DNA of 64,000 nucleotides from Mycobacterium kyogaense (GCF_003254575.1 NZ_QJUA01000001.1:62001-126000); one strand, 5' to 3'. Positions 21,943-31,955 are shown, counted from the stretch's first letter. Notes: generated by a model from the letters alone, not told the origin. Numbers and translations are program-made.

Positions 21943-23313
21943 TCAGGGCGCGACCAGGCCGAACATCTGCCGCGCTATCGACAGCAGCCAGGACGCCGCG
22001 GTCGGGCTGCGGTACTGCGACCAGTTGGTCTGCATGCTGACCACCCAGCCCTGACCGGTGCGGTCGGTGGCGAACCAGCTGAACGTCAGGTCGCCGGGCA
22101 GATTGCCCGCTTTGGCCGCGATGTAGGGCCACTCGGTGCGGTCCAGGTCGATGCCCGGCACCGCCGACAGGATGTCGTGCACCGGCGCGGCGTCGCCGGT
22201 CGCGTTGCGTTGCAGCGCCGCGTGCAGCCGGCAGATGTCGGCGGCGCTGGCGTACCACTCGGCACCGATGTCCGACGCCGGCATGTGGGTGCGCTGCGGA
22301 TCCGGTTCGTACGGGCGCGAATTGGTCTGCTGGAGTAGCTGGGCGCGCCCGGCGTGGTTGGCCTGTTTCCACTGCTCACGCAGGTTCGGCTCGCCCCAGC
22401 CCACCGAGAACATCTCGTGCATGGTCGGGAACGGCGTCATGCTGGCCGGGTCGTGGTGGCCGGCGGCGACCAGTGCGCGCTCGATCGCTCCCGGGCCGAG
22501 CCGACCGATCAGCAGGTCGGTCGCCATGTTGTCACTGGCCGAGATCATCTGCTGGGCCGCATCGCGCACCGACACCGTCGAGCCTGGGGGCAGCTTGTCG
22601 AAGCCCGAGGAGCCGACGGCTTTCGCCTCCTTGGTGATCATCAGCGGATCGGTCCACGACACGGTGTGCGCCTTGACCGCATCGGAGAGCGCGTAAAGCA
22701 CATAGAGCTTGAAGATCGACGCCAACGGCAACGACATCTCGGTGTTGGTGCCCGCGACCTTCTCGCAGCGGCCATCGACGACCTTGGCTACCTGATACGA
22801 GTACTTCGCGCCCGTCTTGGTGATTTCGGCGTCGGCGTCGCGGAAGGACGTGATTTTCGGCGGCACGAGGTCGACCGAGAAGCGATCCACCATGCCGGCG
22901 TCGTCGGTGCGCAGTTCGATGGTCTGCGAGACGCCGTACGACGTGAGGACGTGCAGCGTCGCGTTGCCGGCACCGACGTCTACCTCGGTGACGGTGAACG
23001 GGCGGTCCCACCACATCCGGTCCATGGTCACGCCGACGGCCTCGACGACCTGCGGGGCGGCCAGCGTGCGGATGCCGTTCTCCCCGATGGGCCAGTCGCT
23101 GTTGAGCATGTCCATGGTCTGCTTGGCGCGCAGACCCTGCGGGGTGTTGATCTGGATCGGAACGCCGTAGGCGGCGTCGGCTGGAGCGGGCCGGGTGGCG
23201 GCGCAGCCGTTCACCAGCGCGACGACCGCGACGAGCGCGGTCGCGCAGGTGAGCGCGCGACGTCTCCCGGCGCCCCTACGCCTGCGTGCGGGTTCCTGCA
23301 ACGTCGAGCACAA
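21943..23313 (-). CDS. lpqF: LpqF-like lipoprotein, beta-lactamase-fold serine hydrolase
   Basis: A 456-residue exported protein. The signal region RRRRGAGRRRALTCATALVAVVALVNGC ends in a lipobox (LVNGC). The N-terminal part (to about 165) is an NTF2/Cpl-7-like region and the C-terminal half is a class A beta-lactamase-like fold with SIFK as the SxxK motif (about 207), SDN (SASDNMATDL, about 268) and KAG as the KxG motif (AAKAGNLPG, about 410). Rv3593 (LpqF) lies next to mhuD in M. tuberculosis, as here. The start GTG 23313 overlaps the end of mhuD by about 38 nt; TTG 23301 is an alternative. Its substrate is unknown. Confidence 0.82.
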   Translation of the reverse strand: MCSTLQEPARRRRGAGRRRALTCATALVAVVALVNGCAATRPAPADAAYGVPIQINTPQGLRAKQTMDMLNSDWPIGENGIRTLAAPQVVEAVGVTMDRMWWDRPFTVTEVDVGAGNATLHVLTSYGVSQTIELRTDDAGMVDRFSVDLVPPKITSFRDADAEITKTGAKYSYQVAKVVDGRCEKVAGTNTEMSLPLASIFKLYVLYALSDAVKAHTVSWTDPLMITKEAKAVGSSGFDKLPPGSTVSVRDAAQQMISASDNMATDLLIGRLGPGAIERALVAAGHHDPASMTPFPTMHEMFSVGWGEPNLREQWKQANHAGRAQLLQQTNSRPYEPDPQRTHMPASDIGAEWYASAADICRLHAALQRNATGDAAPVHDILSAVPGIDLDRTEWPYIAAKAGNLPGDLTFSWFATDRTGQGWVVSMQTNWSQYRSPTAASWLLSIARQMFGLVAP

Positions 23314-23617
23314 CCTCGAACTCCAGCAGTGATGCGCCCTTGGACACGGGGTTGGCGCGTTCCCCGGCGTGCGCCTCGATGGCGGGGCCGCTGGCCCAGG
23401 CCTGGAACGCTTCTTCGGACTCCCACTGGGTGACGACGAAGTAGCGATCCTCGCCCTTGACGGGCCGCAACAGCTGGAACCCGAGGAAGCCTGCCTGGTT
23501 GTCGACGGCGTGGGCGCGGTGGGCGAAGCGCTTCTCCAGCTCCGGTCCGGCGCCGGGCGGGACCTCGATCGCGTTGATCTTCACCACCGGTGTGGCGTTC
23601 GCGTTCTGCTCGGACAT
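23276..23617 (-). CDS. mhuD: Haem-degrading monooxygenase MhuD
   Basis: Cytoplasmic IsdG-type enzyme that opens haem and releases iron as mycobilin. The 113 residues align closely with M. tuberculosis MhuD (Rv3592) with an 8-residue N-terminal extension (SEQNANAT). The catalytic trio is kept: Asn15 (VVKINAIEV), Trp74 and His83, equivalent to Asn7, Trp66 and His75. ATG 23617 was chosen because the longer frame upstream is not related. The gene probably precedes lpqF on the same transcript. Confidence 0.94.
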   Translation of the reverse strand: MSEQNANATPVVKINAIEVPPGAGPELEKRFAHRAHAVDNQAGFLGFQLLRPVKGEDRYFVVTQWESEEAFQAWASGPAIEAHAGERANPVSKGASLLEFEVVLDVAGTRTQA

Positions 23618-23657
23618 GGCGTTCAGGCTACCGCGCCGCCGATGCCATGATGACGCC

Positions 23658-24422
23658 ATGGAGCTGCTCACGGCCCACGGCGGTGCGGGGCGCCCACTGG
23701 TCCTCGTGCACGGGCTGATGGGCCGGGGTTCCACGTGGTCGCGGCAGCTGCCCTGGCTCGCCGGTCACGGTCGGGTGTTCACCTACGACGCGCCGTGGCA
23801 CCGAGGGCGGGACGTGCCCGACGCCCACCCGATCTCGACCGAGCGCTTCGTCGACGACCTCGCTGATGCGGTGTCCGGGCTCGGCGAACCGGCGGTGCTG
23901 ATCGGGCATTCGATGGGTGGTCTGCATGCGTGGTGTCTGGCTGCACAGCGTCCTGAGCTCGTCGACGCGCTGGTGGTGGAGGACATGGCGCCGGACTTCC
24001 GGGGCCGCACGACCGGGGCCTGGGAGCCGTGGCTGTACGCACTGCCGGTCGAGTTCGAGTCGGAGGCGCAGGTCGTCGACGCGTTCGGGCCGGTGGCCGG
24101 GCGGTACTTCCTGGAGGCGTTCGACCGCACCTCGACCGGCTGGCGGTTGCACGGGCAGCCGGCCCGCTGGGTCGAGATCGCGGCCGAATGGGGGAGGCGG
24201 GACTACTGGGCGCAGTGGCGCTCCGTCGACGTGCCGACGCTGGTGATCGAGGCCGGCGACTCGGTGACCCCGCCCGGACAGATGGCGCAGATGGCGCGCA
24301 TCGGACGGCAGACGACGTACGTGACTGTGCCCGGGGCCGGTCATCTCGTCCACGACGACGCCCCGGTGAAATATCGGGACGCCGTCGAGACGTTTCTATC
24401 GACGTTCGCCGGTGGCGGATGA
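23658..24422 (+). CDS. Alpha/beta hydrolase (Rv3591c-like)
   Basis: A 254-residue soluble alpha/beta hydrolase. It shows the oxyanion region VLVHGLMGRG (about 16), nucleophile elbow GHSMGG (Ser about 84), a cap region rich in Trp and Tyr, an acid strand LVIEAGDSVTPP (about 195) and the catalytic His in PGAGHLVHDD (about 230). Rv3591c occupies the same place, divergent from mhuD. The substrate is unknown. Its last bases overlap the convergent small gene by 27 nt. Confidence 0.8.
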   Translation: MELLTAHGGAGRPLVLVHGLMGRGSTWSRQLPWLAGHGRVFTYDAPWHRGRDVPDAHPISTERFVDDLADAVSGLGEPAVLIGHSMGGLHAWCLAAQRPELVDALVVEDMAPDFRGRTTGAWEPWLYALPVEFESEAQVVDAFGPVAGRYFLEAFDRTSTGWRLHGQPARWVEIAAEWGRRDYWAQWRSVDVPTLVIEAGDSVTPPGQMAQMARIGRQTTYVTVPGAGHLVHDDAPVKYRDAVETFLSTFAGGG

Positions 24423-24650
24423 CCTGGGCCACGAGGGTTGGCTTTCGAAGCGGGTGCGGATCGCATCCACGTCGTGGGCGACTCGGCCCAGGTCGCGGTC
24501 GTCTTCGAACAGTCGACCCGTGAATGGGGCGGCGATGCGGAACTGGTCGCGGTGCAGGCGCAGCACGCCGGTGCGGTGAGCCGCCCAGGTCAGCGCCGCG
24601 GCCAGGGCGAACGGGGCGGACAGGATCAGGAAGGTCAGTGCGATGCTCAT
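24396..24650 (-). CDS. Small single-span membrane protein, unknown function
   Basis: An 84-residue protein: an N-terminal hydrophobic helix (about 2-24, IALTFLILSAPFALAAALTW), then a soluble charged part, LRLHRDQFRIAAPFTGRLFEDDRDLGRVAHDVDAIRTRFE. No family recognised. ATG 24650 is divergent from the GlxA-type regulator with a 72-nt spacer holding a perfect inverted repeat. The 3' end overlaps the convergent hydrolase. Reality as a gene rests on the coherent N-in helix and consistent high third-position GC. Confidence 0.6.
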   Translation of the reverse strand: MSIALTFLILSAPFALAAALTWAAHRTGVLRLHRDQFRIAAPFTGRLFEDDRDLGRVAHDVDAIRTRFESQPSWPRSSATGERR

Positions 24651-24679
24651 GGCAGTAATGCTCCGCCTATGCAAGATCG

Positions 24680-24693
24680 TGCCACCAGTGGCA
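24680..24693. promoter_or_regulatory. Candidate operator TGCCAC-CA-GTGGCA
   Basis: A perfect inverted repeat with 6-bp arms and a 2-bp spacer in the 72-nt region between the divergent small membrane gene and the GlxA-type regulator, 17 nt upstream of the TAAGAT box. It would overlap the -35 region, fitting autoregulation. Confidence 0.5.
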
Positions 24694-24710
24694 GAAGCGA
24701 CATCCGTCGA

Positions 24711-24716
24711 TAAGAT
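24711..24716 (+). promoter_or_regulatory. Probable leaderless -10 box (TAAGAT)
   Basis: TAAGAT fits TANNNT and lies 6 nt before ATG 24723; no ribosome-binding site is visible, so a leaderless transcript is likely. Confidence 0.5.
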
Positions 24717-24722
24717 GCTGCC

Positions 24723-25703
24723 ATGACGATTCGGACGGTGACCGCGCTGGTCCTCGACGGGTTGGCGGTGTTCGAGTTCGGCGTGATCTGCGAGGTCTTC
24801 GGTATCGACCGCTCCGCCGACGGAGTGCCGAACTTCGACTTCAAGGTGTGCGGACCCGAACCCGGCAAGCCGGTGCGCACCACGGTGGGCGCCACGATCA
24901 TCCCGGACCACGGGCTCGACGATCTCGTCGGAGCGGACCTGGTGGCGATCCCCGCGATCAGCGGCAGTGACTACCTCCCCGAGGCGCTCGAGGCGATCCG
25001 CAGAGCCGCCGATTCGGGATCGATCATCGTGACCGTGTGCTCCGGGGCGTTCGTCGCAGGCGCGGCCGGCCTCCTCGACGGGCGGCCCTGCACGACGCAC
25101 TGGATGCACGCCGACGAGCTCGCCCGCATGTATCCGACCGCCAAGGTGGATCGCAACGTGCTGTTCGTCGACGACGGCAACCTGATCACCAGCGCAGGCA
25201 CCGCTGCGGGTATCGACGCATGCCTGCATCTGGTGCGCCGCGAGATGGGCAGCGAGATCACCAACAAGATCGCCCGCCGCATGGTGGTGCCGCCGCAGCG
25301 CGACGGCGGTCAACGCCAGTACATCGACCAGCCGATCCCGGTGCGATGTTCGGAACGCTTTGCCCCGCACCTCGATTGGATTCTGGCCAACCTCGACAAA
25401 CCGCACACCGTCACGTCGCTGGCCCGCCGGGCGCACATGTCGGGTCGTACGTTCGCGCGCCGGTTCGTCGAGGAGACCGGCCGCACGCCGATGCAGTGGG
25501 TGACCGATCAGCGTGTGCTGTTCGCCCGCCGGCTGCTCGAGGAGACCACGCTGGACATCGACAACATCGCCGAGCAGTCCGGCTTCGGCAACGCCACCCT
25601 GCTGCGCCATCACTTCCGGCGGATCATCGGCGTCACCCCGTCGGACTATCGGCGTCGATTCGCCTCTGCCGCAGCCGAATCCGACTGCGCCGAGTCGGCC
25701 TGA
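24723..25703 (+). CDS. GlxA-family regulator: DJ-1/PfpI domain + AraC HTH
   Basis: A 326-residue transcription factor. Residues about 4-180 are a DJ-1/PfpI (class I amidotransferase-like) domain with TVCSGAFVAGAAGLL at the nucleophile-elbow position and TSAGTAAGIDACLH. Residues about 225-312 are an AraC-type pair of helix-turn-helix motifs (TVTSLARRAHMSGRTFARRF; DNIAEQSGFGNATLLRHHFRR). GlxA-type regulators control varied catabolic genes; the ligand is unknown. The 3' end overlaps the convergent mutY by 58 nt. A palindrome upstream may be its own site. Confidence 0.85.
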   Translation: MTIRTVTALVLDGLAVFEFGVICEVFGIDRSADGVPNFDFKVCGPEPGKPVRTTVGATIIPDHGLDDLVGADLVAIPAISGSDYLPEALEAIRRAADSGSIIVTVCSGAFVAGAAGLLDGRPCTTHWMHADELARMYPTAKVDRNVLFVDDGNLITSAGTAAGIDACLHLVRREMGSEITNKIARRMVVPPQRDGGQRQYIDQPIPVRCSERFAPHLDWILANLDKPHTVTSLARRAHMSGRTFARRFVEETGRTPMQWVTDQRVLFARRLLEETTLDIDNIAEQSGFGNATLLRHHFRRIIGVTPSDYRRRFASAAAESDCAESA

Positions 25704-26569
25704 CCACCTTCGCCCGCGAGAGCAAACCTGCCGTCCTCGGTCTGTTCCACCAGCCCGTCCACCAGCAACGAGCCCAGGCACCGGTCCCGCTGTGCGGTGT
25801 CGGTCAGCCAGGCCACGTCGAGCTGCGCACGGGTGACCGGAATGTCACTGCCGCGCAACACATCCAGCAGCTTGCCTCGCACTTGGCGGTCCGTACCGGC
25901 GAACTTCTGCACCTTGCGGGCCGGTCCGGTGCCGGCGGGGAAGCCCAGCGAGCGCCACGCGCAGTGCGACAGCGGGCACACGCCGCATTTCGGAGAGCGC
26001 GCCGTGCACACGATCGCGCCGAGTTCCATCAGCGCCACCGAGAACGTCGGCGCCCTCTCGTCGTCGGGCAGTAGCGAGGCCACGTCGTCGAGGTCGCGCA
26101 CCGACGCCGCGGCGGCGTCGTCACGTCCGTGCACCGCCCGCGCGACGACGCGACGCACGTTGGTGTCGACCACCGGCACCCGCTGGCGGTAGGCGAAGCA
26201 CGCCACCGCCCGCGCGGTGTAGGCGCCGATTCCCGGCAGCGAGAGCAAGGTGTCGACATCGTCGGGGACCACATCGCCGTGGTCGGCGGCGATCACGATC
26301 GCGCATTCGTGCAGCCGCTTGGCCCGCCGCGGGTAACCCAGCTTGCCCCAGGCGCGCAGCACGTCGGCTGCGCTGGCCGCCGCGGTCGCCGACGGTGTGG
26401 GCCAGCGGGCGATCCAGTCCCGCCAAATCGGCTCCACTCGGGCGACCGGGGTCTGCTGCAGCATGAATTCGCTGACCAGGATCTGCCACGCCGAGACCCC
26501 CGGTTGCCGCCACGGCAGGTCGCGCTGCGCCTCGGCATACCAGTCGAGAAGCTCACCCGTGTCGATCAT
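25646..26569 (-). CDS. mutY: A/G-specific adenine glycosylase
   Basis: Removes adenine mispaired with 8-oxoguanine, preventing G:C to T:A changes. The 307 residues show the helix-hairpin-helix LPGIGAYTARAV (about 110), catalytic Asp in VPVVDTNVRRVV (about 133) and the Fe-S loop CTARSPKCGVCPLSHC (C-x6-C-x2-C-x4-C, about 190). The C-terminal NUDIX-like recognition domain found in E. coli MutY appears to be absent or reduced, as in Rv3589. ATG 26569 is divergent from canB. The C-terminal tail (ADSAQSDSAAAEANRRR) is written in the 58-nt overlap with the regulator gene. Confidence 0.93.
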   Translation of the reverse strand: MIDTGELLDWYAEAQRDLPWRQPGVSAWQILVSEFMLQQTPVARVEPIWRDWIARWPTPSATAAASAADVLRAWGKLGYPRRAKRLHECAIVIAADHGDVVPDDVDTLLSLPGIGAYTARAVACFAYRQRVPVVDTNVRRVVARAVHGRDDAAAASVRDLDDVASLLPDDERAPTFSVALMELGAIVCTARSPKCGVCPLSHCAWRSLGFPAGTGPARKVQKFAGTDRQVRGKLLDVLRGSDIPVTRAQLDVAWLTDTAQRDRCLGSLLVDGLVEQTEDGRFALAGEGGQADSAQSDSAAAEANRRR

Positions 26570-26597
26570 CGATGCAGGCTGGGGCAGAATGACGGCC

Positions 26598-27218
26598 ATG
26601 CCGAACACGAACCCGTTGACCGCGTGGAAAGCACTCAAAGAGGGTAACGAGCGCTTCGTCGCCGGGAAGCCGGAGCACCCGAGCCAGAGCATCGAACACC
26701 GCGCCAGCCTGGCCGCTGCCCAGAAGCCGACGGCCATCGTGTTCGGGTGCGCCGACAGCCGCGTGGCCGCCGAGATCATCTTCGACCAGGGCCTCGGGGA
26801 CATGTTCGTGGTCCGCACCGCCGGTCACGTCATCGACAGCGCGGTGCTCGGCTCGATCGAGTACGGGGTCGCCGTGCTCAACGTGCCGCTGGTCGTCGTG
26901 CTCGGCCACGACAGCTGTGGTGCGGTCGGGGCCACGTTGACCGCGCTCGACGACGGTTCGCTGCCCGGTGGCTACATCCGCGACGTGGTGGAGCGGGTCA
27001 CCCCGTCGATCCTGGTCGGCCGTCGTGAGGGCCTCACCCGGGTGGACGAGTTCGAGGCCCGGCACGTCACCGAGACGGGCAGGCAGTTGCTGAGTCGCTC
27101 GACGATCGTCTCCAATGCGGTGTCCGAGGGCCGGCTCGCGATCGTCGGTTTGACCTATCACCTGGCCGACGGCCAGGTGGTGTTGCGCGACCACATAGGC
27201 GACATCGGCGAAAACTGA
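26598..27218 (+). CDS. canB: Beta-class carbonic anhydrase
   Basis: Zinc enzyme interconverting CO2 and bicarbonate. The 206 residues carry the zinc/dyad motif GCADSRVAAE (Cys about 50, Asp-Arg dyad) and GHDSCGAVG (His about 103, Cys about 106). It is the counterpart of Rv3588c (CanB), which also lies beside mutY. ATG 26598 is 28 nt from the divergent mutY start. Confidence 0.94.
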   Translation: MPNTNPLTAWKALKEGNERFVAGKPEHPSQSIEHRASLAAAQKPTAIVFGCADSRVAAEIIFDQGLGDMFVVRTAGHVIDSAVLGSIEYGVAVLNVPLVVVLGHDSCGAVGATLTALDDGSLPGGYIRDVVERVTPSILVGRREGLTRVDEFEARHVTETGRQLLSRSTIVSNAVSEGRLAIVGLTYHLADGQVVLRDHIGDIGEN

Positions 27219-27265
27219 AAGGCAACACGCCGAGTGGCGTCAAACAGAGTCGCTTGAGCTGGCCT

Positions 27266-27271
27266 TACCGT
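27266..27271 (+). promoter_or_regulatory. Probable leaderless -10 box (TACCGT)
   Basis: TACCGT fits TANNNT and lies 6 nt before GTG 27278; no ribosome-binding site is evident. Confidence 0.5.
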
Positions 27272-27277
27272 GATGTC

Positions 27278-28048
27278 GTGCTGGATTTGGAACCGCATGG
27301 CCCGCTGCCCCAACAGATCTATTGGCGACGCAGGATGCTGGCGCTCGGCGTTTCCGTGCTCGTCATCGGGATCATCGCGGCGGTCGTCGCGGTCGTCGTG
27401 ATGAACAGCACCAGCACCGAGCAGCCGACCGCCAACGAGAACCAGGCGTCGCAGACCGCCGCGGCTCCCACGCCGCTGCCCGGCGACAATCCGGAGGTCA
27501 AGACTCCGATTCAGGCGCCGGCCCAGCAGGCGCCGCCGCAGACCGCGACCCCGACGGCCGCCGTGGTGCCGCCGCCGATCCTCAAAGAAGGCGACGACTG
27601 CCCGGACTCGACGCTGGCGGTCAAGGGCATCACCAACCAGCCGCAGTACGTCGTCGGTGATCAGCCGAAGTTCACGATGGTGGTGACCAACATCGGGCTG
27701 GTCGCCTGCCAGCGCGACGTCGGCGCGGCAGTGTTGGCCGCGTACGTGTACTCGCTGGACAACCAGCGGCTCTGGTCGAACCTGGATTGCGCGCCGTCGA
27801 GTGAGACGCTGATCAAGACGTTCCAGCCGGGGGAGCAGGTGACCACCGAGGTGACGTGGACCGGGATGGGTTCGGCGCCGAACTGCCCGCTGCCGCGCCA
27901 GCCGATCGGGCCAGGCACCTACAACCTGGTCGTCCAGTTGGGCAACCTTCGCTCGGCGACGGTGCCGTTCATCTTGGCCCAGCCGCAGCAGGTCCCGCCG
28001 GTAGCGCCCGGCGCTGCGCCGGCGCCCGCCCCGGCACCCGCGGGCTGA
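27278..28048 (+). CDS. Membrane-anchored secreted protein (Rv3587c-like)
   Basis: A 256-residue protein: short cytoplasmic start (LDLEPHGPLPQQIYWRRRM), one membrane helix (about 20-42), a Pro/Gln/Ala-rich linker (about 50-100) and an extracytoplasmic beta-rich domain beginning DDCPDSTLAVKGIT with Cys at about 109, 146 and in later positions that could pair. Size and position between canB and disA match Rv3587c, a protein required for normal growth in M. tuberculosis screens, of unknown function. It ends in Pro/Ala repeats. The start GTG 27278 is supported by the -10 box 6 nt upstream. Confidence 0.83.
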   Translation: MLDLEPHGPLPQQIYWRRRMLALGVSVLVIGIIAAVVAVVVMNSTSTEQPTANENQASQTAAAPTPLPGDNPEVKTPIQAPAQQAPPQTATPTAAVVPPPILKEGDDCPDSTLAVKGITNQPQYVVGDQPKFTMVVTNIGLVACQRDVGAAVLAAYVYSLDNQRLWSNLDCAPSSETLIKTFQPGEQVTTEVTWTGMGSAPNCPLPRQPIGPGTYNLVVQLGNLRSATVPFILAQPQQVPPVAPGAAPAPAPAPAG

Positions 28049-28050
28049 GT

Positions 28051-29169
28051 TCAGGCCAGCCGGTCGGCGATCGTCGACTCGGCGAGCTGAGACAGGCCTT
28101 CCCGGATGTGGCGTGCCCACATCGAGCCGATACCGTCCACCGACTGCAGGTCGCTGGCGCTCGCGGCGAGCAGGCCCTGCAGGGAACCGAAGTTGCGGAC
28201 CAGCAGGTCGACGTGCGCGAACTGCAGGCGGGGGATGCCGGACATGGCCCGGTAGCCGCGTGAGCTCATCGCCGAGTCCTGCGCCTCGGCCGTCGACGGA
28301 TACCCGAAAACCCTTGCCAGGGTGGTGAAGTCGAGTAGCTCGCTGTCGGAGAGTCCGTCCAGCTCCTCCAGCGTCGCGGTCACCTGCGCGGGGGTGGGAG
28401 GGTCGGGGTTGGCGTGGTAGTCCCGCACGATCAGCTCGCGGTCGATGTCGTTGTCGCCCACCAGCTCGTCGAGCTGCAGCTTCAGCTGCCGGCCGTCGGT
28501 ACCGAGTTCGACCACGTCGGAGTCGATCTCCAGGCTGATGCGGCGCACCATCTCGAGGCGCTGCACCACGGTCATCACGTCCCGCAGCGTCACGAAGTCC
28601 TCGATCTCGGCCATCGAGAGCTGTTTGCTCACTTCGTCGAGGCGGGTCTTGTAGCGCTCCAGCGTGTCGATGGTCTGGTTGGCGCGCGACAGGATGGTCG
28701 CCGACTCGGGCACGACGTGCCGCTCGCCGGCGACGTACACCGTCACGATGCTCATCGAGTGGCTGACGGAGATCACCGGATAGCCGGTCTGGATCGCGGT
28801 GCGCTCAGCGGAGCGATGCCGGGTTCCGGACTCCTCGGTGGGGATGGACGGGTCGGGCACCAGTTGCACGTTGGCGCGCAGGATCCTGCTCCCGTCGCTG
28901 GACAGCACCACGGCGCCGTCCATCTTCGACAGCTCACGCAGCCGGGTGGGGGCGTAGCGCACGTCCAGGGAGAAACCGCCGTCGCAGATGGCCTCGACGC
29001 TGTCGTCGAACCCGATGACGATCAGGGCGCCGGTGCGCCCGCGCAGGATGCGCTCCAGCCCGTCGCGCAGCTGCGTGCCGGGCGCCAACCGGGCGATCGT
29101 CTCCCGCAGCGTCGGACGGGCCAACGGAACGACTGTGCGCGTGCTGCGTCCCGTCGACTTCACGGCCAT
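28051..29169 (-). CDS. disA: Diadenylate cyclase DisA
   Basis: Makes cyclic di-AMP from two ATP and scans DNA for branched structures. The 372 residues have the N-terminal DAC domain with DGAVVL (about 84) and [11 protein letters not shown] (about 118), the two catalytic motifs, a helical spine (about 150-290), and a C-terminal RuvA-like helix-hairpin-helix domain ([19 protein letters not shown] near 340). It follows radA with 21 nt between them, so the two are co-transcribed; RadA is known to restrain DisA in mycobacteria. It is convergent with the preceding gene, 2 nt apart. Confidence 0.97.
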   Translation of the reverse strand: MAVKSTGRSTRTVVPLARPTLRETIARLAPGTQLRDGLERILRGRTGALIVIGFDDSVEAICDGGFSLDVRYAPTRLRELSKMDGAVVLSSDGSRILRANVQLVPDPSIPTEESGTRHRSAERTAIQTGYPVISVSHSMSIVTVYVAGERHVVPESATILSRANQTIDTLERYKTRLDEVSKQLSMAEIEDFVTLRDVMTVVQRLEMVRRISLEIDSDVVELGTDGRQLKLQLDELVGDNDIDRELIVRDYHANPDPPTPAQVTATLEELDGLSDSELLDFTTLARVFGYPSTAEAQDSAMSSRGYRAMSGIPRLQFAHVDLLVRNFGSLQGLLAASASDLQSVDGIGSMWARHIREGLSQLAESTIADRLA

Positions 29170-29190
29170 CCGATCCCCTCGAGAGTTGGC

Positions 29191-30576
29191 TCAGTTCGCG
29201 TCATTCTGGCTGATCTGGCGCAGCACCCGCAATGCCGAGGCGATGTCGTCGGCTTCGAAGGTCCGCAGCCCGGCGGGCGCCGACGTCAGGCCGGCCGGCA
29301 CGACGGCGGTGGTGAACCCCAGCCGGGCAGCTTCGGCCAGCCGGCGATCCATCCCGGTGACCCGGCGCAGGTCCCCGGCCAACCCGACCTCGCCGATCGC
29401 GATCGCCGACGTCGGCATCGCCAGATCGGTGAAGGCCGAGGCGATCGCCAAGGCGACCGCGAGGTCCGACGACGAATCGGTGAGCCGCATGCCGCCGACC
29501 GTGGACAGGTAGATGTCGTTGGCGCCGACGGGCAGTCGCGCCCGCTTCTCCAGCACCGCGGTGATCATCGCGGCGCGGGAGGAGTCGATACCGCTGACGG
29601 CGCGACGCGGACTGCCGTTGGCCGGGGAGCCGATCAGGGCCTGCACCTCGCCGATCATCGGGCGTTTGCCGTCGAGCGTCACCGTCACCGAGGTGCCGGG
29701 CACCGGTTTGGGACGCTGGTCCAGAAACAACCCGGATGCGTCCGCCACGCACTCGATTCCGTTGTCGTGCAACAGGAAACACCCAACTTCATCGGCGGCG
29801 CCGAACCGGTTCTTGACACCGCGCACCATGCGCAACGCCGATGCGCGGTCGCCTTCGAAGTGCAGCACGACGTCGACGAGATGCTCCAGCGAACGTGGTC
29901 CGGCGATCGCCCCGTCCTTGGTGACATGGCCGACCAGCAGCATCGCCACGCCGGTGGTCTTCGCCGCCATCGTCAGGGCAGTGGTGATCGCGCGAACCTG
30001 CGTGACCCCGCCGGTGACACCGTCGGCCTCGGTAGTCGACATGGTCTGCACCGAGTCGACGATGACGAGCGACGGACGCACCGCATCGATGTGGCCGAGC
30101 GCGGTCTGCACATCGGATTCGGCTGCCAGGTACACCTCGTCGTGGGTGCATCCGGTACGTCCGGCACGTAGTCGGATCTGGCCGGCCGATTCCTCGCCGG
30201 AGAGGTAGAGCGCGCGGCGGCCCATCTGCGCCCAGCGGTGCGCCACCTCGAGCAGCAGCGTCGATTTCCCGACCCCGGGATCGCCGGCGAGCAGGGTGAC
30301 CGATCCGGGCACCACGCCGCCGCCGAGGACGCGGTCGAATTCACCTATCCCGGTCGGGAAATGCCGTGTGGTCCCCGGGTCGATCGAGCTGATCGGCACG
30401 GCGGGGGAGGCGGGTGCGATGGCGCGCCGGGTGGCCGTCCCGCCGACGGCGGCCAAAGCCACTTCGTTGACCGTGCCCCAGGTTCCGCAGTCAGGACAGC
30501 GACCCACCCATTTGGGTGTCGTGTGGTGGCATTCCGAGCAGCGATATTGCGAACGTGTTTTCGAAGTGCGGGCCAC
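29191..30576 (-). CDS. radA: DNA repair ATPase RadA (Sms)
   Basis: RecA-like helicase that helps branch migration in recombination. About 461 residues: N-terminal zinc finger [10 protein letters not shown]...[10 protein letters not shown], Walker [10 protein letters not shown] (about 95), the RadA-specific KNRFG motif (about 258), and a C-terminal Lon-protease-like domain ([23 protein letters not shown]). GTG 30576 was chosen because homologues begin just before the zinc finger; TTG 30606 would add ten residues. It lies upstream of disA on the same strand. Confidence 0.94.
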   Translation of the reverse strand: MARTSKTRSQYRCSECHHTTPKWVGRCPDCGTWGTVNEVALAAVGGTATRRAIAPASPAVPISSIDPGTTRHFPTGIGEFDRVLGGGVVPGSVTLLAGDPGVGKSTLLLEVAHRWAQMGRRALYLSGEESAGQIRLRAGRTGCTHDEVYLAAESDVQTALGHIDAVRPSLVIVDSVQTMSTTEADGVTGGVTQVRAITTALTMAAKTTGVAMLLVGHVTKDGAIAGPRSLEHLVDVVLHFEGDRASALRMVRGVKNRFGAADEVGCFLLHDNGIECVADASGLFLDQRPKPVPGTSVTVTLDGKRPMIGEVQALIGSPANGSPRRAVSGIDSSRAAMITAVLEKRARLPVGANDIYLSTVGGMRLTDSSSDLAVALAIASAFTDLAMPTSAIAIGEVGLAGDLRRVTGMDRRLAEAARLGFTTAVVPAGLTSAPAGLRTFEADDIASALRVLRQISQNDAN

Positions 30577-30635
30577 GGGTGCGACGGTATCGGCCCGCAC
30601 CGACAACTGGTGGCGCGGCGCGCCCGTGTCTGGCG

Positions 30636-31235
30636 CTAGTGCCCGCCGGAGTGCTCGCCCGAGCTCTCCGAGGCGGCCCCGCCGGCATCGGAAACCTCGC
30701 GCCGCGGCGCTTCACCAGCTGAGATCGGCACCGGCACCGTGGTGTCGCCCGCCTTCTCGAAGGTGAACGTGAAGTCGTATGTCAGGCCGTTGGTGATGGG
30801 CTTGGTCAGCGCGACGCGCGCCTCTGCCGCGTCGGCGGGTTCGACCGCTTCCAGCGGGGTGGTCTGGCCGTCCGGGGTGCCGACGACGAGGACGCCGTTG
30901 GCGGGCAGATCCTTGCCGCCGGTCAGCGACACCGAGCCGACGTCGGAGGTGATGCGGACCAGCTTGTCGTTGGTGTCGGGCGAGGTGTTCGCGGCGGTGA
31001 AGATCAACTCGACATCGCTGCCCGGGCGTACGTAGTCCGACGTCTGCTGGGCGCGCAGGTGGACGTTGCGCAGCGCGATCGGGCCGGCTTTGCCGCTGGT
31101 CCCGTTGATCGCCGGCTCCTGGGTCGCCGTCTGGGCCACCTGACCGGCACTGCAGCCGCTCAGCACGGCGGACAGTGCGATCGCTGCCGTCGCGACGGCG
31201 GTCGTGACAGAAGTGCGCCGATCTAAGGGGTTCAC
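30636..31235 (-). CDS. lpqE: LpqE-like lipoprotein
   Basis: A 199-residue exported lipoprotein. Signal region with lipobox AVLSGC (Cys about 29), then a beta-sandwich-like domain resembling PCu(A)C copper-chaperone folds: [40 protein letters not shown] and [21 protein letters not shown]. These match Rv3584 (LpqE), reported in M. tuberculosis to be part of the regulated copper/zinc-related lipoproteins. GTG 31235 has AGGAGG 8 nt upstream and was preferred to longer in-frame starts. The C-terminus is Ser/Gly/His-rich (EHSGGH). It is divergent from carD. Confidence 0.88.
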   Translation of the reverse strand: MNPLDRRTSVTTAVATAAIALSAVLSGCSAGQVAQTATQEPAINGTSGKAGPIALRNVHLRAQQTSDYVRPGSDVELIFTAANTSPDTNDKLVRITSDVGSVSLTGGKDLPANGVLVVGTPDGQTTPLEAVEPADAAEARVALTKPITNGLTYDFTFTFEKAGDTTVPVPISAGEAPRREVSDAGGAASESSGEHSGGH

Positions 31236-31396
31236 TGAGGTGCCTCCTGCTCGGCCGGCAACGCGACGTGACATGCCGGTCTCCATCGTTCGACTATGCA
31301 GAGTAGTAGGTCGCGATGACGGGCGGTAGCGCAGGGCGCGCCTTGCACGGAATCGGCGGCCTGTCAACCCCCGATGTTGCCGCTCTGTGCCCCTGA

Positions 31397-31954
<558 letters not shown>

Positions 31955-31955
31955 C

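Noticed and set aside
28414..30171. Long plus-strand frame across disA-radA
   Set aside because: Gly/His/Arg/Gln-rich shadow of two well-supported genes on the other strand.
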